Assembly: GCF_013201075.1 (NCBI RefSeq)
Contig: NZ_CP053708.1
Location: forward strand, 4,345,501-4,409,500
Length of the DNA: 64,000 bases
Direction: 5' to 3'
From: Lichenicola cladoniae
Lineage (GTDB): Bacteria; Pseudomonadota; Alphaproteobacteria; Acetobacterales; Acetobacteraceae
Positions 1-8,513 of the stretch are shown here, piece by piece; the stretch's first letter is position 1, and every line of letters begins with the position of its first letter. The translations under genes were made by a program, and so were the position numbers. The notes below the pieces were generated by a model, which did not search any database, had not been told where the DNA came from, and saw nothing but the letters and a program-made list of their open reading frames with translations.

Positions 1-919
1 AGATCCCGGCGGCACTCGTCTTCAGGGTCTCGTCGACACGGATAAAGCCCCGCTCCGTCAGGTCCACCCCTGCAATGTCGAGCCCGATCCCGCCCGTCAT
101 CGGCGTGCGTCCCGCAGCCACCAAAACATGCGTCCCGGAGAAGGTGCGGCCATCCTCCAGACGAACCATCACGTCGGTGCCGGAGTGGCCGGATACCTCC
201 GCAACACGTGAGTTGAACACAAGCTCGATACCGTCCCTCTCGAGCAGGCCGCCGATCGCTGCGGCGACATCCGCATCCTCGCGCGCCGCAAGCTGCGGTC
301 CCGCTTCGATCACCACGATTTCGCTGCCCAGGTGGCGGAAGGCCTGCGCCATCTCCATGCCGATATAGCCGCCGCCGATCACCAGCAGCCGTGTCGGCAG
401 GATCTCGAGCAGGAGCGCTTCGACATGGGTCAGCGGGTCCGCCTCGCGCAGGCCCGGGATGGGCGGGATCGCGGCCTTGGTGCCGAGATTGAGGTAGATC
501 CGGTCACCGGTCACGCGTCGCGGGCCCGCTTCGGTTTCGACCTCGATGGTGCGTGGGTCGACGAACCGGCCCCAGCCAAGCAGCAGTTCGAACCCGCTCG
601 CCTCGAACGCCGCACGGTTCAGGGCAACCATGCCGGCCACGATCTCGGCAGTACGTGCGGCGACGCGGCTCATGTCGAGCGCAACGGGGCCGGACTTTGA
701 CAGACCGAGCGTCGCCGTATGGTGTGAGAGCTCGACAAGTTGCGCGCTCCGCACCAGCGCCTTCGTCGGAATACAGGCGATGTTGATGCAGGATCCTCCG
801 ATCATGCCGGCCTCGACGACCGCGACACGCCTGCCGGCGCTAGCCTGATCCATCGCCAGCGTCTTACCCGCCTTGCCGCCGCCGAAAACCACGATGTCGT
901 AATGCTCGGTCTCAACCAT
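1..919 (-). CDS. Mercuric-reductase/dihydrolipoamide-dehydrogenase-like flavoprotein (3' end outside window)
   Basis: Class I pyridine-nucleotide disulfide oxidoreductase, FAD- and NAD(P)H-dependent. Translation from the ATG at 919 shows the FAD-binding glycine motif (FGGGKAG, residues 12-18), a redox-active pair C44-INIA-C49 followed by PTK as in mercuric reductase and lipoamide dehydrogenase, and the second nucleotide-binding motif GGGYIG at about 182-187. The C-terminal dimerisation domain with the His-Glu pair lies beyond the window, so the substrate cannot be judged. There is no heavy-metal-associated N-terminal domain and no merR or merT next to it, which argues against a mercury-resistance role; many such proteins are annotated 'mercuric reductase' only by similarity. 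The next gene, a GlxA-type regulator, lies on the same strand upstream. Confidence 0.85.
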   Translation of the reverse strand, partial: MVETEHYDIVVFGGGKAGKTLAMDQASAGRRVAVVEAGMIGGSCINIACIPTKALVRSAQLVELSHHTATLGLSKSGPVALDMSRVAARTAEIVAGMVALNRAAFEASGFELLLGWGRFVDPRTIEVETEAGPRRVTGDRIYLNLGTKAAIPPIPGLREADPLTHVEALLLEILPTRLLVIGGGYIGMEMAQAFRHLGSEIVVIEAGPQLAAREDADVAAAIGGLLERDGIELVFNSRVAEVSGHSGTDVMVRLEDGRTFSGTHVLVAAGRTPMTGGIGLDIAGVDLTERGFIRVDETLKTSAAGI

Positions 920-976
920 CAAATTTTCCCCTGATCAAACCCTGCAGCAGCTTATCTCCGCACAGTGGCACGATGC

Positions 977-1924
977 TCAGCGAGCCGCCGGATCAACCTG
1001 AGCCATGCGCCTGACAACCTGTGGTGGGTGACCGAGAACGCGAAGGAAAGCCCGGCGCATTCGCTCCTGATCACCGAAACCCGTCTCGTTGGCGATGAAG
1101 TCAACGCTATGCCGGCTCTGCTCTATCATCAGCCGCGCCGCCTCGATACGGATACTCTCGATTGCCTTGGCAGGAGAGAGACCGGTCTCGTTACGAAATG
1201 CGCGGCTGAACTGGCGAGGACCGAGACCAGCGATGCGGGCAAGGTCCTCCACTGAAAGCGAAGCCTGCAGATTACGACGCACATGCGCCAGTGCCGTCTG
1301 GATACGGTCTGATTTTGGGTTGATCTGGAACAACGCGGAAAGTTGCGGCTGTCCGCCCGACCGACGGTAATCGACGACAAGTATCCGAGCAACTGAACGT
1401 GCAAGGTCGTAGCCATAGTCGTTCTCAAGCATACAAAGCGTCAGGTCGATCCCGGCGCTGTTGCCTGCTGCGGTCCAGACCGATCCATCAACCACGAAAA
1501 GACGATTTGCTTCCAAACGAATCTTCGGGAAACGCGATTTCAACTCGTCGGTGAAAAGCCAGTGTGTCGTTACCCTCCTGTCATCGAGAAGTCCTGCATC
1601 GGCAAGTGCAAAAGCGCCGGTACAGATCGATGAGATGCGGCGCGAATTCTTTGCCGCCCCGGCTATGAAAGCGATCAACTTCGGGCTGGACGGAACGACA
1701 CGTGTGTTACCGCCGATAATCAGCGTATCGAAGTGCTCGCTCCCGTATGCGGTTGTCTCCAGGCCCGTACCGGCAACCGTGGCGATCGACGCGCCATCCT
1801 CCGATAGCACTTGAATGTCATAGAGTTTCTTTTCCGCGCTGATGTTGGCGAACTCGAACACCGAAAGGGCTGCCAGGCTCATGACAGGAAAGCCCGGAGT
1901 GACGATAAAGCCTATCTTCAACAT
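977..1924 (-). CDS. GlxA-family transcriptional regulator (DJ-1/PfpI domain plus AraC-type HTH)
   Basis: A 315-residue regulator. The N-terminal two thirds (about 1-185) is a DJ-1/PfpI-like fold with the segment SICTGAFALADAGLL, where the Cys sits at the usual nucleophile-elbow position. The C-terminal region (about 215-305) is an AraC/XylS double helix-turn-helix, recognisable by LARIAGLGPRQFSRAFRNE and the FGDQERMRRAFLRVLG segment. The length is normal for the GlxA group. It is divergent from the NmrA-like reductase starting at 2034, with about 110 bp between the two starts, so control of that neighbour is the natural guess. The ligand is unknown. Family assignment is secure; the target is inference. 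Confidence 0.92.
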   Translation of the reverse strand: MLKIGFIVTPGFPVMSLAALSVFEFANISAEKKLYDIQVLSEDGASIATVAGTGLETTAYGSEHFDTLIIGGNTRVVPSSPKLIAFIAGAAKNSRRISSICTGAFALADAGLLDDRRVTTHWLFTDELKSRFPKIRLEANRLFVVDGSVWTAAGNSAGIDLTLCMLENDYGYDLARSVARILVVDYRRSGGQPQLSALFQINPKSDRIQTALAHVRRNLQASLSVEDLARIAGLGPRQFSRAFRNETGLSPAKAIESIRIEAARLMIEQSRHSVDFIANETGFGDQERMRRAFLRVLGHPPQVVRRMAQVDPAAR

Positions 1925-2033
1925 GCTTCAGGCCCATGACTTGAAAAGAGGGATGTACGACATTTGGGCATCGCAACGTAGGTGCTATTCCGTTTGTAAT
2001 GCAACAGCCAGCACTGAAAGCGATATCGCCGTC

Positions 2034-2921
2034 ATGACGATCAAAGAACGGACTGTTCTGATCACCGGTGCAACCGGAGACACCGGCCGCGCCGCCGTGG
2101 GCGAGTCGATCAAACGTGGTCTGACGGTCCGCGCCATGGTCCATCATCAGGACGTCCGATCCGAAGGCCTTGAGACTCTGGGGGCCACGATCGCTGTCGG
2201 AGACCTGCTGGAGATCGACACCGTCCGGGCGGCCATGGAAGGTGTTGATGCCGCCTATTTAGTGTGGCCCGTTCAGCCCGGTCTCATCCAGGCGACGGTA
2301 AACTTCGCACAGGCTGCCAAAGAAGCAAGCGTATCGGCTATCATCAACCTGTCACAACGCTCGGCAGATCGCTATTCCAAGAGCAACTCATGCCGGGATA
2401 GCTTCATCGCCGAGCAGGTTTTGAACTGGTCCGGGCTTCCCGTCATTCATCTCCGCCCGACCTATTTCCTGGAATGGCTGCTCTACCCCTGGCAGCTACC
2501 CTATCTGAAGCAGGGTATTCTCCGACTGCCCGTCGGCAAGGGACGCCATTCGCCGATCGCAGCCGACGATCAGGGTCGAGCCATCGCAGCACTTCTGCAA
2601 AATCCCGAACCCCATCTAGGCAAGACCATTCCACTCTCCGGTCCGGTTGAAATGGATCATGAGCAGATGGCTGCCGAACTAAGCGAGGCACTCGGTCGCA
2701 AGATCGTCTTCCAGAATGTGGCGATCGAGGACTATTGCGGGTCGATCGCGGCGATCGGTGTGCCACCCTACGTCGTCCAGCATCTGCGCTTCGCGATGGA
2801 TGATTACCAACACGGCGCAATGTCGGGATCCGATGACAACGTCGAAAAGCTGACCGGACACCGACCGATGACCGTAGGCGAGTTCGCCCGGGCTCACGCG
2901 AATGTCCTGAACAGCACGTAA
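2034..2921 (+). CDS. NmrA-like NAD(P)-binding oxidoreductase
   Basis: An atypical short-chain dehydrogenase of 295 residues. The ATG at 2034 is chosen because the following MTIKERTVLITGATGDTG is a canonical N-terminal Rossmann strand and glycine motif (TGATGDTG); longer reading frames upstream overlap the divergent regulator gene. Later features fit the NmrA/QOR2 group: a conserved SQRS segment where true SDRs have the catalytic Ser, and LRPTYFLEW typical of NmrA proteins. Members act as NAD(P)H-dependent reductases or redox sensors, so the reaction cannot be specified. The closest analogue in this window is the gene at 49094, also divergent from a regulator. Confidence 0.88.
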   Translation: MTIKERTVLITGATGDTGRAAVGESIKRGLTVRAMVHHQDVRSEGLETLGATIAVGDLLEIDTVRAAMEGVDAAYLVWPVQPGLIQATVNFAQAAKEASVSAIINLSQRSADRYSKSNSCRDSFIAEQVLNWSGLPVIHLRPTYFLEWLLYPWQLPYLKQGILRLPVGKGRHSPIAADDQGRAIAALLQNPEPHLGKTIPLSGPVEMDHEQMAAELSEALGRKIVFQNVAIEDYCGSIAAIGVPPYVVQHLRFAMDDYQHGAMSGSDDNVEKLTGHRPMTVGEFARAHANVLNST

Positions 2922-2944
2922 ATCCGGCTATCGGCGGAACCGAC

Positions 2945-3329
2945 ATGATCAAGGCCGCAGCCATGGGGGTCTCCGCAATGGAATTCACAACAATGGTCTC
3001 GTCCGCGTCGCCAAGCCGGTCCGCCTCTACGATTGCCTCCGCTTCCGGCGTTCCGGTCACCAAGCTCTTGGCGATAGGAACGCTGACGTCGAAGGCGACC
3101 GAAGCCGGCGGACGTGCGTGAAACTGTCAAACTCTATCTGGCCGGAAAAACAGACCAGTGGTTCGTCAAGCAGGATCATACAGGGGTAATATTTATCTTG
3201 AACGTCACCAATCCAAGTAAGGGAAATGACCTTCTCGGGAACCTGCCCCTTCGCCGCGAAGGGCTGATGCAGTTCCAGATCATTCCGATTGGTCCACTGG
3301 CTCCGCTTGGTTTGCTTCTATCGAAATAG
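2945..3329 (+). pseudogene. Broken copy of the muconolactone-isomerase-like gene downstream
   Basis: Two reading frames together match the intact gene at 3371. The first (from about 2945) carries VTKLLAIGTLTSKATEA, matching TNKILAIGSVTAKGTPEA of the neighbour, and stops at TGA just after. The match continues in another frame (VRETVKLYLAGKTDQWFVKQ, then GVIFILNVTN, and IPIGPLAPLGLLL at the end), matching the same order in the neighbour. Between AIG and the VR of the second block this copy is 43 nt long against 63 nt in the intact gene, so a 20-nt deletion with loss of frame explains the break. The N-terminal part does not align with the neighbour, and no good ribosome-binding site is seen. Confidence is moderate because the downstream piece could be translated by itself. 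Confidence 0.55.
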
Positions 3330-3370
3330 CTTCACCATCGAAGCCCAATCGCCTTCAGAGGAAAATCACG

Positions 3371-3745
3371 ATGTCCGAAGTTCCAAACCCGCGCGTACAT
3401 GCTCAGATTCTTCCTGCGATTGCCGCTGTTGCCACCAGAACCAACAAGATCCTGGCGATCGGTTCGGTAACCGCCAAGGGGACGCCCGAGGCGATCGCTC
3501 CGGTGCTTCCATTCGAGGTACGCGCGACCGTTCGTAATTATCTTGACGGCAAGATCGACTGCTGGTTCTTCCAGACCGAAGGATATGGCGTCGTGTTCAT
3601 CATGAATGCCACCAGCCGTGCAGAAGCGCACGAGATCCTCGAGAAGCTTCCGCTGGGCGTTGCTGGCATGATGGACTTCGAACTGATCGCCCTCGGCCCT
3701 CTCGCGCCACTCGCCATGCTTATCGGCACACCACCGAGGCCTTAA
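3371..3745 (+). CDS. Muconolactone-isomerase-like / YciI-like small protein
   Basis: A 124-residue protein with a C-terminal half resembling the ferredoxin-like alpha+beta barrel of muconolactone delta-isomerase relatives: VRNYLDGKIDCWFFQTEGYGVVFIMNATS, helix, LPLGVAGMMDFELIALGPLAPLAML. The hydrophobic LGPLAPLA ending is typical of small proteins annotated as muconolactone isomerase-like or YciI-like. The ATG at 3371 follows an AGAGGA ribosome-binding site. It is preceded by a damaged paralogue, so the pair arose by tandem duplication. Function is unknown; neighbouring GST, GFA and NmrA genes suggest a loose detoxification neighbourhood, which is only context. Confidence 0.75.
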   Translation: MSEVPNPRVHAQILPAIAAVATRTNKILAIGSVTAKGTPEAIAPVLPFEVRATVRNYLDGKIDCWFFQTEGYGVVFIMNATSRAEAHEILEKLPLGVAGMMDFELIALGPLAPLAMLIGTPPRP

Positions 3746-3792
3746 AGGCTCGCAAACGGGTAGGACGAGCCGGGGGCAGGGATCGTAGCCGG

Positions 3793-4479
3793 TCAGAAGC
3801 CGAGGCGCTTCAGGTCCTCGGGTGCAAACATCTGGCCGCTCCGGTTCTTGACGCTCGGCAGCTCGGAGACCTTCGACCTCCAGGCCGACAGGGCCTTGTA
3901 TTCGTCCGGGATGGCGATCCCGGCGGCATCGGCGAACATCAGTCCGGCAAAGAGGGTAATGTCGGCCATCGAAAACTCGTCGCCCGCCAAGTAGGGCCGG
4001 GTCTTCAGGACCTCGTCGAAGTATTTGGCTCCGGCCAGTGCCTTGTCGCGCTGCTGGTTGCCCCAGGCATTCCGGTCGATCCATTCGGGGTTCTTGTAGA
4101 CCTGCAGGACCGGTCCAAGACCGGGCGTGGCATTGTGAAAGTAGTTGCCGACCGCATCGAGCATTTCGGCCTCGGCACGGCGCTGCATCATGTGGATCAT
4201 CGCCTTCTCGCGCGGCGTTCTGCCGGTGAGGGTGGGATTGCCGTCGAGGTTGTCCAGATACTCGGTAATTGCCGTGCTCTCGGAGATAAAAGTGCCATCG
4301 TCGAGCTCCAGCACCGGCAGCACACCGGACGGATTCTTGGCCAGGAACGCCGTCTGCTTGTGCTCGGCGCCGATCAGGTCGATCGACACGAATTCGATCT
4401 TCGCATCAAGGTTCTTCTCCGCAAGAACGATACGGATGCGGGCCGGGTTGGGAAATCCGGGACGGTCGTAGATCTTCAT
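3793..4479 (-). CDS. Glutathione S-transferase family protein
   Basis: A 228-residue GST. The thioredoxin-like N-terminal domain starts at MKIYDRPGFPNPARIRIVL, contains the cis-Pro segment SGVLPVLELDDG and the glutathione-binding ESTAI motif (Glu-Ser) near residue 67, and is followed by an all-helical C-terminal domain with the conserved PYLAGDEFSMADITLFAG capping motif. The start at 4479 was chosen over an upstream extension because the first strand begins there. It is divergent from the LysR gene at 4595, so that regulator is the likely controller. The pattern (GST divergent from LysR) is common in proteobacteria; the substrate is not deducible. Confidence 0.93.
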   Translation of the reverse strand: MKIYDRPGFPNPARIRIVLAEKNLDAKIEFVSIDLIGAEHKQTAFLAKNPSGVLPVLELDDGTFISESTAITEYLDNLDGNPTLTGRTPREKAMIHMMQRRAEAEMLDAVGNYFHNATPGLGPVLQVYKNPEWIDRNAWGNQQRDKALAGAKYFDEVLKTRPYLAGDEFSMADITLFAGLMFADAAGIAIPDEYKALSAWRSKVSELPSVKNRSGQMFAPEDLKRLGF

Positions 4480-4594
4480 GGTGGTGGCCTTTCTGCTCCG
4501 AGCCCGGTCCGGGTCCGATGCAGGGAGAGTTAGGCTTCGACACGTCCGAGGAAAACGCGGTATTCCTGCACAGGCCTTGTGAGAAAATGCACTG

Positions 4595-5461
4595 ATGTTC
4601 GACTGGGAGGATATGCGGCACTTCCTCGCGCTGGCCGAGACCGGCACGCTGTCGGGTGCCGCACGCTCACTCAAGGTCGATCACGCAACGGTCGGCCGCC
4701 GGGTTTCCGCTCTCGAGCAGATGTTCGACACCTCGCTGATCGAGCGGCTGCCGAAACGGTGGGTGTTGACCGAAGCCGGCCAGCGGGTCGCCGTCCTTGG
4801 CCAGGGCATGCAGACTCAGGCCCATGCGCTGGAACGAGCGGTGAAGGCGCAGCATTCGCCTCTGTCCGGCACCGTGACGCTCAGCACGCCCCCGGCCTTC
4901 GCCAGTTATTTCCTGGCGCCTCGGCTGCAGGGTCTTCGCAGGCTCTATCCCGATCTTCATCTGACGCTGCTGGGCAACAAGTCGGTGGCCTCGCTGAGCC
5001 AGCAGGAGGCCGACATCGCCGTGCGGATCAGCCGGCCGCAGGAAGCCAGCAGCGTCGCGCGCAAGATCGGCACGATGGAGTTCTGGCTCTATGCCGCTCC
5101 GGGTTACGCGGATCGACCATCGGCCGAGTGGGAGTTCGTCGCCTACGACCACACGCTGGATCATGTGGTTGAGCAGAAGTGGCTCATCGCCTTTGCGGCC
5201 GGACGTTCCATCGTGTTCCGTGCCAACGATCTTGCGTGCCAGGCTGCCGCGGCACGAGCCGGGGTCGGCATCGCGATGCTGCCCTGCTTCCTTAGCTATC
5301 GGGATCCGGAACTGGTCGCGCTGTCGATCGATCTCGAGCGGGCCACGCGGGACATCTATCTCGTCGTTCATTCCGATCTGCGGCGCATGCCCGCCGTGCG
5401 GGCGGTGCTGGAGTTCGTGGCGGATCAGGTGAGCGCCGGGATGCCGCCAGCCGGCGCCTGA
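4595..5461 (+). CDS. LysR-family transcriptional regulator
   Basis: A 288-residue LTTR. The winged HTH occupies residues 1-60, with ALAETGTLSGAARSLKVDHATVGRRVSALE as the recognition region, followed by the linker helix and a periplasmic-binding-protein-like effector domain (about 90-285). The start ATG at 4595 gives the standard MFDWEDMRHFLALAE opening. It is divergently oriented to the GST gene (starts 115 bp apart), the typical arrangement for LysR control of the neighbour; the same intergenic region should hold its operator. The effector is unknown. Confidence 0.93.
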   Translation: MFDWEDMRHFLALAETGTLSGAARSLKVDHATVGRRVSALEQMFDTSLIERLPKRWVLTEAGQRVAVLGQGMQTQAHALERAVKAQHSPLSGTVTLSTPPAFASYFLAPRLQGLRRLYPDLHLTLLGNKSVASLSQQEADIAVRISRPQEASSVARKIGTMEFWLYAAPGYADRPSAEWEFVAYDHTLDHVVEQKWLIAFAAGRSIVFRANDLACQAAAARAGVGIAMLPCFLSYRDPELVALSIDLERATRDIYLVVHSDLRRMPAVRAVLEFVADQVSAGMPPAGA

Positions 5462-5497
5462 CCCCGCGCCGGACCGAAGAATGACCGGAGTACGACG

Positions 5498-5917
5498 ATG
5501 CAGGCTCGATGTGTTTGCGGCGCAGTGACGGCCGATCTGCCGGGCCCGTCATCGCAGATCTTTGCGTGCCATTGCCTTGATTGTCAGCGTCGCACGGGCT
5601 CGCCGTTCGGCGTTGGCGCCTATTATCCCGCCGGCATGGTGACATGCTCGGGCCAAGTCACGGAGTTCGTCCGGCCGACGGACGCAGGTGGCGAATTTCG
5701 TACCTCGTTCTGCTCCAGATGTGGAACGTCGGTCTATTGGAAGACCACCGGCAAGCCGGACATGATCGGCATTGCGGTGGGCGCAATCGGCGACCCGGCC
5801 TATCCTGCCCCGGCCGCCTCGCTGTGGGAGCGCTCGAAGCATCCCTGGATGTCGATAGAGACCGCGAGCGAGAATCTTCCCAGGGGCTGGGGCACCTATC
5901 CATCATGTGCCGGGTGA
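5498..5917 (+). CDS. GFA-family (CENP-V/glutathione-dependent formaldehyde-activating-like) zinc protein
   Basis: A 139-residue GFA-family protein. The zinc ligands of the fold are visible: C-V-C near the N terminus (residues 5 and 7), CHCLDCQRRTG around 28-36, and CSRCGTS around 73-79. The chain length is typical. Although the founding member was named a formaldehyde-activating enzyme, most bacterial GFA proteins have no proven reaction, so no substrate is assigned. It lies 36 bp downstream of the LysR gene on the same strand and could be co-transcribed with it. The neighbouring GST makes a glutathione-linked role conceivable, but this is inference. Confidence 0.88.
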   Translation: MQARCVCGAVTADLPGPSSQIFACHCLDCQRRTGSPFGVGAYYPAGMVTCSGQVTEFVRPTDAGGEFRTSFCSRCGTSVYWKTTGKPDMIGIAVGAIGDPAYPAPAASLWERSKHPWMSIETASENLPRGWGTYPSCAG

Positions 5918-5923
5918 CGCGAC

Positions 5924-6511
5924 CTACGGAAGCGTGGCGGTCTCCACTGCGTTGATCGCCAGCAATCCTGCCGCGATCCGCACCAGGTAGCGGGCGGCAT
6001 GGACACGCACCGCAGCCTGGCCATCATGGACTTCCGGCAGGGTGCAGCCGGCCAGCATGATCGCGGTGCCGGCGATGCGTGCTTCCAGCGCCGCGATCTG
6101 CATCGCGGCAGTGGCATCGCGGCCAAGCTCATGATCCAGCGCGTCGCCGGCCCGGTCGACCTCGGTCTCGACCCGCGCATCGTCGGCCAGCACGCCCATC
6201 ATCTCGGCGGCCGGATCCGCATCCTCGCCGGCATGCAGTGCCAGCAGGCCGGTCGCGCCGACCAGCATGTGCATTGCGCCGGCCGCCTGGTCCTGCGACG
6301 CGAATGCTCCGTACGCGACCGCCAGGGCAGCCTCGCCGAGGGCTTCCCTCACCTCCGGGTCCATGGCCTCCAGGGTCTCGGAGGGCCCCGCCGCCGGTCC
6401 GCCGACCTTGGCCCCATCGGCATCGGCGAGCGTCGGGATGCCATCCTCGGCGAAGGATCGGCTGACAGCGGAGAGGGCGTCGAACAGCGCCTGTTCACGG
6501 ATCATGGTCAT
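5924..6511 (-). CDS. Hypothetical alpha-helical protein
   Basis: I do not recognise this family. It is an Ala-rich, acidic, apparently all-helical protein of about 195 residues without signal peptide or membrane segment; recurring blocks such as ALGEAALAVAYGAFASQDQAAGAMHMLVGATGLLALHAGEDADPA (split here only for description) look like packed amphipathic helices. The ATG at 6511 has a GAGG ribosome-binding site four bases upstream; an ATG at 6526 is possible too. It lies between the GFA gene (tail to tail, 6 bp apart) and the CheB-like gene upstream on the same strand, so the latter two may share a transcript. Codon use looks normal for the window. Confidence 0.65.
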   Translation of the reverse strand: MTMIREQALFDALSAVSRSFAEDGIPTLADADGAKVGGPAAGPSETLEAMDPEVREALGEAALAVAYGAFASQDQAAGAMHMLVGATGLLALHAGEDADPAAEMMGVLADDARVETEVDRAGDALDHELGRDATAAMQIAALEARIAGTAIMLAGCTLPEVHDGQAAVRVHAARYLVRIAAGLLAINAVETATLP

Positions 6512-6612
6512 CGAGCCTCGGTTCATCGGCGATCACACCAGGATCGCTTCGCCTAACTGGGATAGATCGAGCCCAGCACAAGCTCTCCGCTGGCCCGCAA
6601 CGTCGCCCAGGC

Positions 6613-7203
6613 TCACGGCACGAGGATGCCGGCTTCCTCGATGACCAGCGCCGCGATCTCGGCCGCCGTGCCGATCAGGCTGATCGGACCGTCGAAGTCG
6701 ATCGCGTTCTGCTGCATGCCGCGCGGCTTGTGCCCGGGATCGAGCACCATCGTCAGCCCGCCGCTGGCGTGGATCGCCGCAAGGCCGCGAGAGCCGTCGC
6801 TGAGCCAGCCGGACAGGACGATGCCGATCGTCCGGTTGCCGGCATGCAGCGCCAGCGAGTTGAACAGCGTGTCCACGGTGCGATCACGCAGCCGGTTGTC
6901 TTCGCCCGGGACCATGTGGGCGAGGTTGGTGTCGACCAGGGTCAGGTGTTCGTCCGGTGCACCGATATAGCAGGTTCCGGGTTCCAGGCTTTCGGTCTCG
7001 GTCGCGATTAGGACGCGCAACCGCGTGCTTCGGGCGAGCACCTCGCGCAGATGGCTGATCTGGTCGCTCGGCCGATGCAGCACGACCATGACGATCGCAT
7101 CGAGCGTCGCCGGCAGCGCGCCCAGAAGATCCCTGATATCGTCCAGGCCTTCGCTGCCCGAGGCGCCGATCGCCACGAACATCGGAAGATGCGGCTGGGT
7201 CAT
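6613..7203 (-). CDS. Stand-alone CheB-type protein-glutamate methylesterase domain
   Basis: A 196-residue protein that corresponds to the catalytic domain of CheB only. The family serine is in the IGASGSEGL segment near residue 12-20, the catalytic histidine in VVLHRPSDQ near 42, and the aspartate in LSGWLSDGSRGL near 135, matching the Ser-His-Asp order of the fold. There is no receiver domain and no chemotaxis gene nearby. Stand-alone CheB domains also occur fused to CheR and PAS modules; here it is isolated. Its partner may be encoded elsewhere, or the 195-residue helical protein downstream on the same strand may be its substrate, which is speculation. Confidence 0.85.
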   Translation of the reverse strand: MTQPHLPMFVAIGASGSEGLDDIRDLLGALPATLDAIVMVVLHRPSDQISHLREVLARSTRLRVLIATETESLEPGTCYIGAPDEHLTLVDTNLAHMVPGEDNRLRDRTVDTLFNSLALHAGNRTIGIVLSGWLSDGSRGLAAIHASGGLTMVLDPGHKPRGMQQNAIDFDGPISLIGTAAEIAALVIEEAGILVP

Positions 7204-7451
7204 TGCGGGATTGCCAGAAGCTGCCGATGCCGAACGGTACGGCGCCCGGAAGGGCCGGCATGATCATCGGCTACCAGCCGGATCACGCCCGGCAGCGACA
7301 TGTTCGCTGGCATCCGCGTCATCGCCGTCTCCATTCGGAAGCTGCACCGGTGCCTGGATGAGCGCACGATGATGGCGCGCTCGCGCACCCTTGAATGGGA
7401 CGATATACCGATCCGGGCTCGTCATGCACGATCGCGTTCCGGCAGGCACGG

Positions 7452-8504
7452 TCAGCCGGCTTCCGCGACGGCCAGCGCCTTGCGCATCAGGGTCGGCAGC
7501 GCCTCCCCGGCCAGCTTGCCGGCCGGACACAGGAACCGGCCGGCCACGGCCTCGGCCGGAATGGTGGCGCACCGGGCCCGCCTCACGTCCAGCGTGAGTG
7601 CGAAATGGGTGAAGACGTGCCGGACCGAGCCTGCCGAATGCCAGTCGGCCGCAATCGGCGCCAGGGCCAGGGTTTCACCGCCGGACCACGTCGCATCCCG
7701 CCATGGCGTGCCGGGCAGTTCGGTCATGCCGCCGAGCAGGCCCGTCGGTGGACGCCGCTGCAGCAGCACCGCACCCTGCGCGTCGGTCAGGTGGAACACG
7801 ACTCCATGCCGCTCCGGGCGCGCCGGCTTGGCCGCCTTCACCGGCAGCGTCTCGGCGATCCCGCGTGCCCGCGCCAAGCAAGGGGACGCCCACGGACACA
7901 GCACGCAGGCCGGCCGCTTCGGGGTGCACAGCGTGGCCCCGAGATCGAACAGGCCCTGCGCGAAATCGGACGGACGGGCGCGGGCCAGGGGATCGGTCCC
8001 GAGTGTTGCCGCAGCCAGCGCCATCGCCTTGCGGCTGCCCGGCAGCGGCGCGTCGATCGCGAACAGGCGCGACACCACGCGCTCGACATTGCCGTCGACC
8101 GGCACCGCCGGGATACCGAAGGCGATCGCGCCGATCGCCGGCGCGGTATAGCCGCCGATGCCAGGCAGCAGGCGCAATCCGTCGATGCTGTCCGGGAACC
8201 CGCCCATCCGGGCCACTGCCTGCGCGCAGGCATGCAGGTTGCGGGCCCGTGCGTAATAACCGAGCCCGGCCCAGGCCTGCATCACCCGTTCCTGCGGCGC
8301 CTCGGCCAGCGCCCGCACGGTCGGGAACAACTCCAGAAAGCGCCTGTAGTACGGCACCACCGCCGCCACCGTGGTCTGCTGCAGCATGATCTCGCTGAGC
8401 CAGACGTGGTAGGGATCGGCGGTCTCGCCCGGCGCCGCGCGCCAGGGCAGGATGCGCCGGTGCCGGTCGTACCAGCGCAACAGGTCTCGAGCTTCGGGAG
8501 GCAC
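7452..8504 (-). CDS. mutY: A/G-specific adenine glycosylase MutY
   Basis: Base-excision repair enzyme removing adenine opposite 8-oxoguanine. Visible features in order: SEIMLQQTTVAAVVPYY with the catalytic Glu; helix-hairpin-helix LLPGIGGYTAPAIGAIAFG; catalytic Asp in VPVDGNVERV; the iron-sulfur ligands C-x6-C-x2-C-x5-C (CTPKRPACVLCPWASPC); and a C-terminal NUDIX-like MutT domain beginning around GVVFHLTDAQG. No ATG lies near the expected N terminus, so a GTG at 8504 is taken, giving 350 residues; the start is the least certain part. It is divergent from the DciA-like gene, with only nine bases between the two start codons. Confidence 0.95.
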   Translation of the reverse strand: MPPEARDLLRWYDRHRRILPWRAAPGETADPYHVWLSEIMLQQTTVAAVVPYYRRFLELFPTVRALAEAPQERVMQAWAGLGYYARARNLHACAQAVARMGGFPDSIDGLRLLPGIGGYTAPAIGAIAFGIPAVPVDGNVERVVSRLFAIDAPLPGSRKAMALAAATLGTDPLARARPSDFAQGLFDLGATLCTPKRPACVLCPWASPCLARARGIAETLPVKAAKPARPERHGVVFHLTDAQGAVLLQRRPPTGLLGGMTELPGTPWRDATWSGGETLALAPIAADWHSAGSVRHVFTHFALTLDVRRARCATIPAEAVAGRFLCPAGKLAGEALPTLMRKALAVAEAG

Positions 8505-8513
8505 GACGCGTCT

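Noticed and set aside
1-919. Mercury resistance operon
   Set aside because: The flavoprotein has the CxxxxC pair, but there is no MerR, MerT or MerP, no N-terminal metal-binding domain is seen, and the C-terminal vicinal cysteines cannot be checked because the gene runs off the window.
2443-3063. Minus-strand frame with a plausible-looking stretch (ETPMAAALIMSV)
   Set aside because: It overlaps the 3' half of the intact NmrA-like gene, and the plus strand here carries homology to the downstream paralogue.
7395-8513. Upstream extension of the DciA-like gene
   Set aside because: It lies antisense to mutY and gives a Gln/Arg/His-rich nonsense sequence; the real gene begins at 8514.
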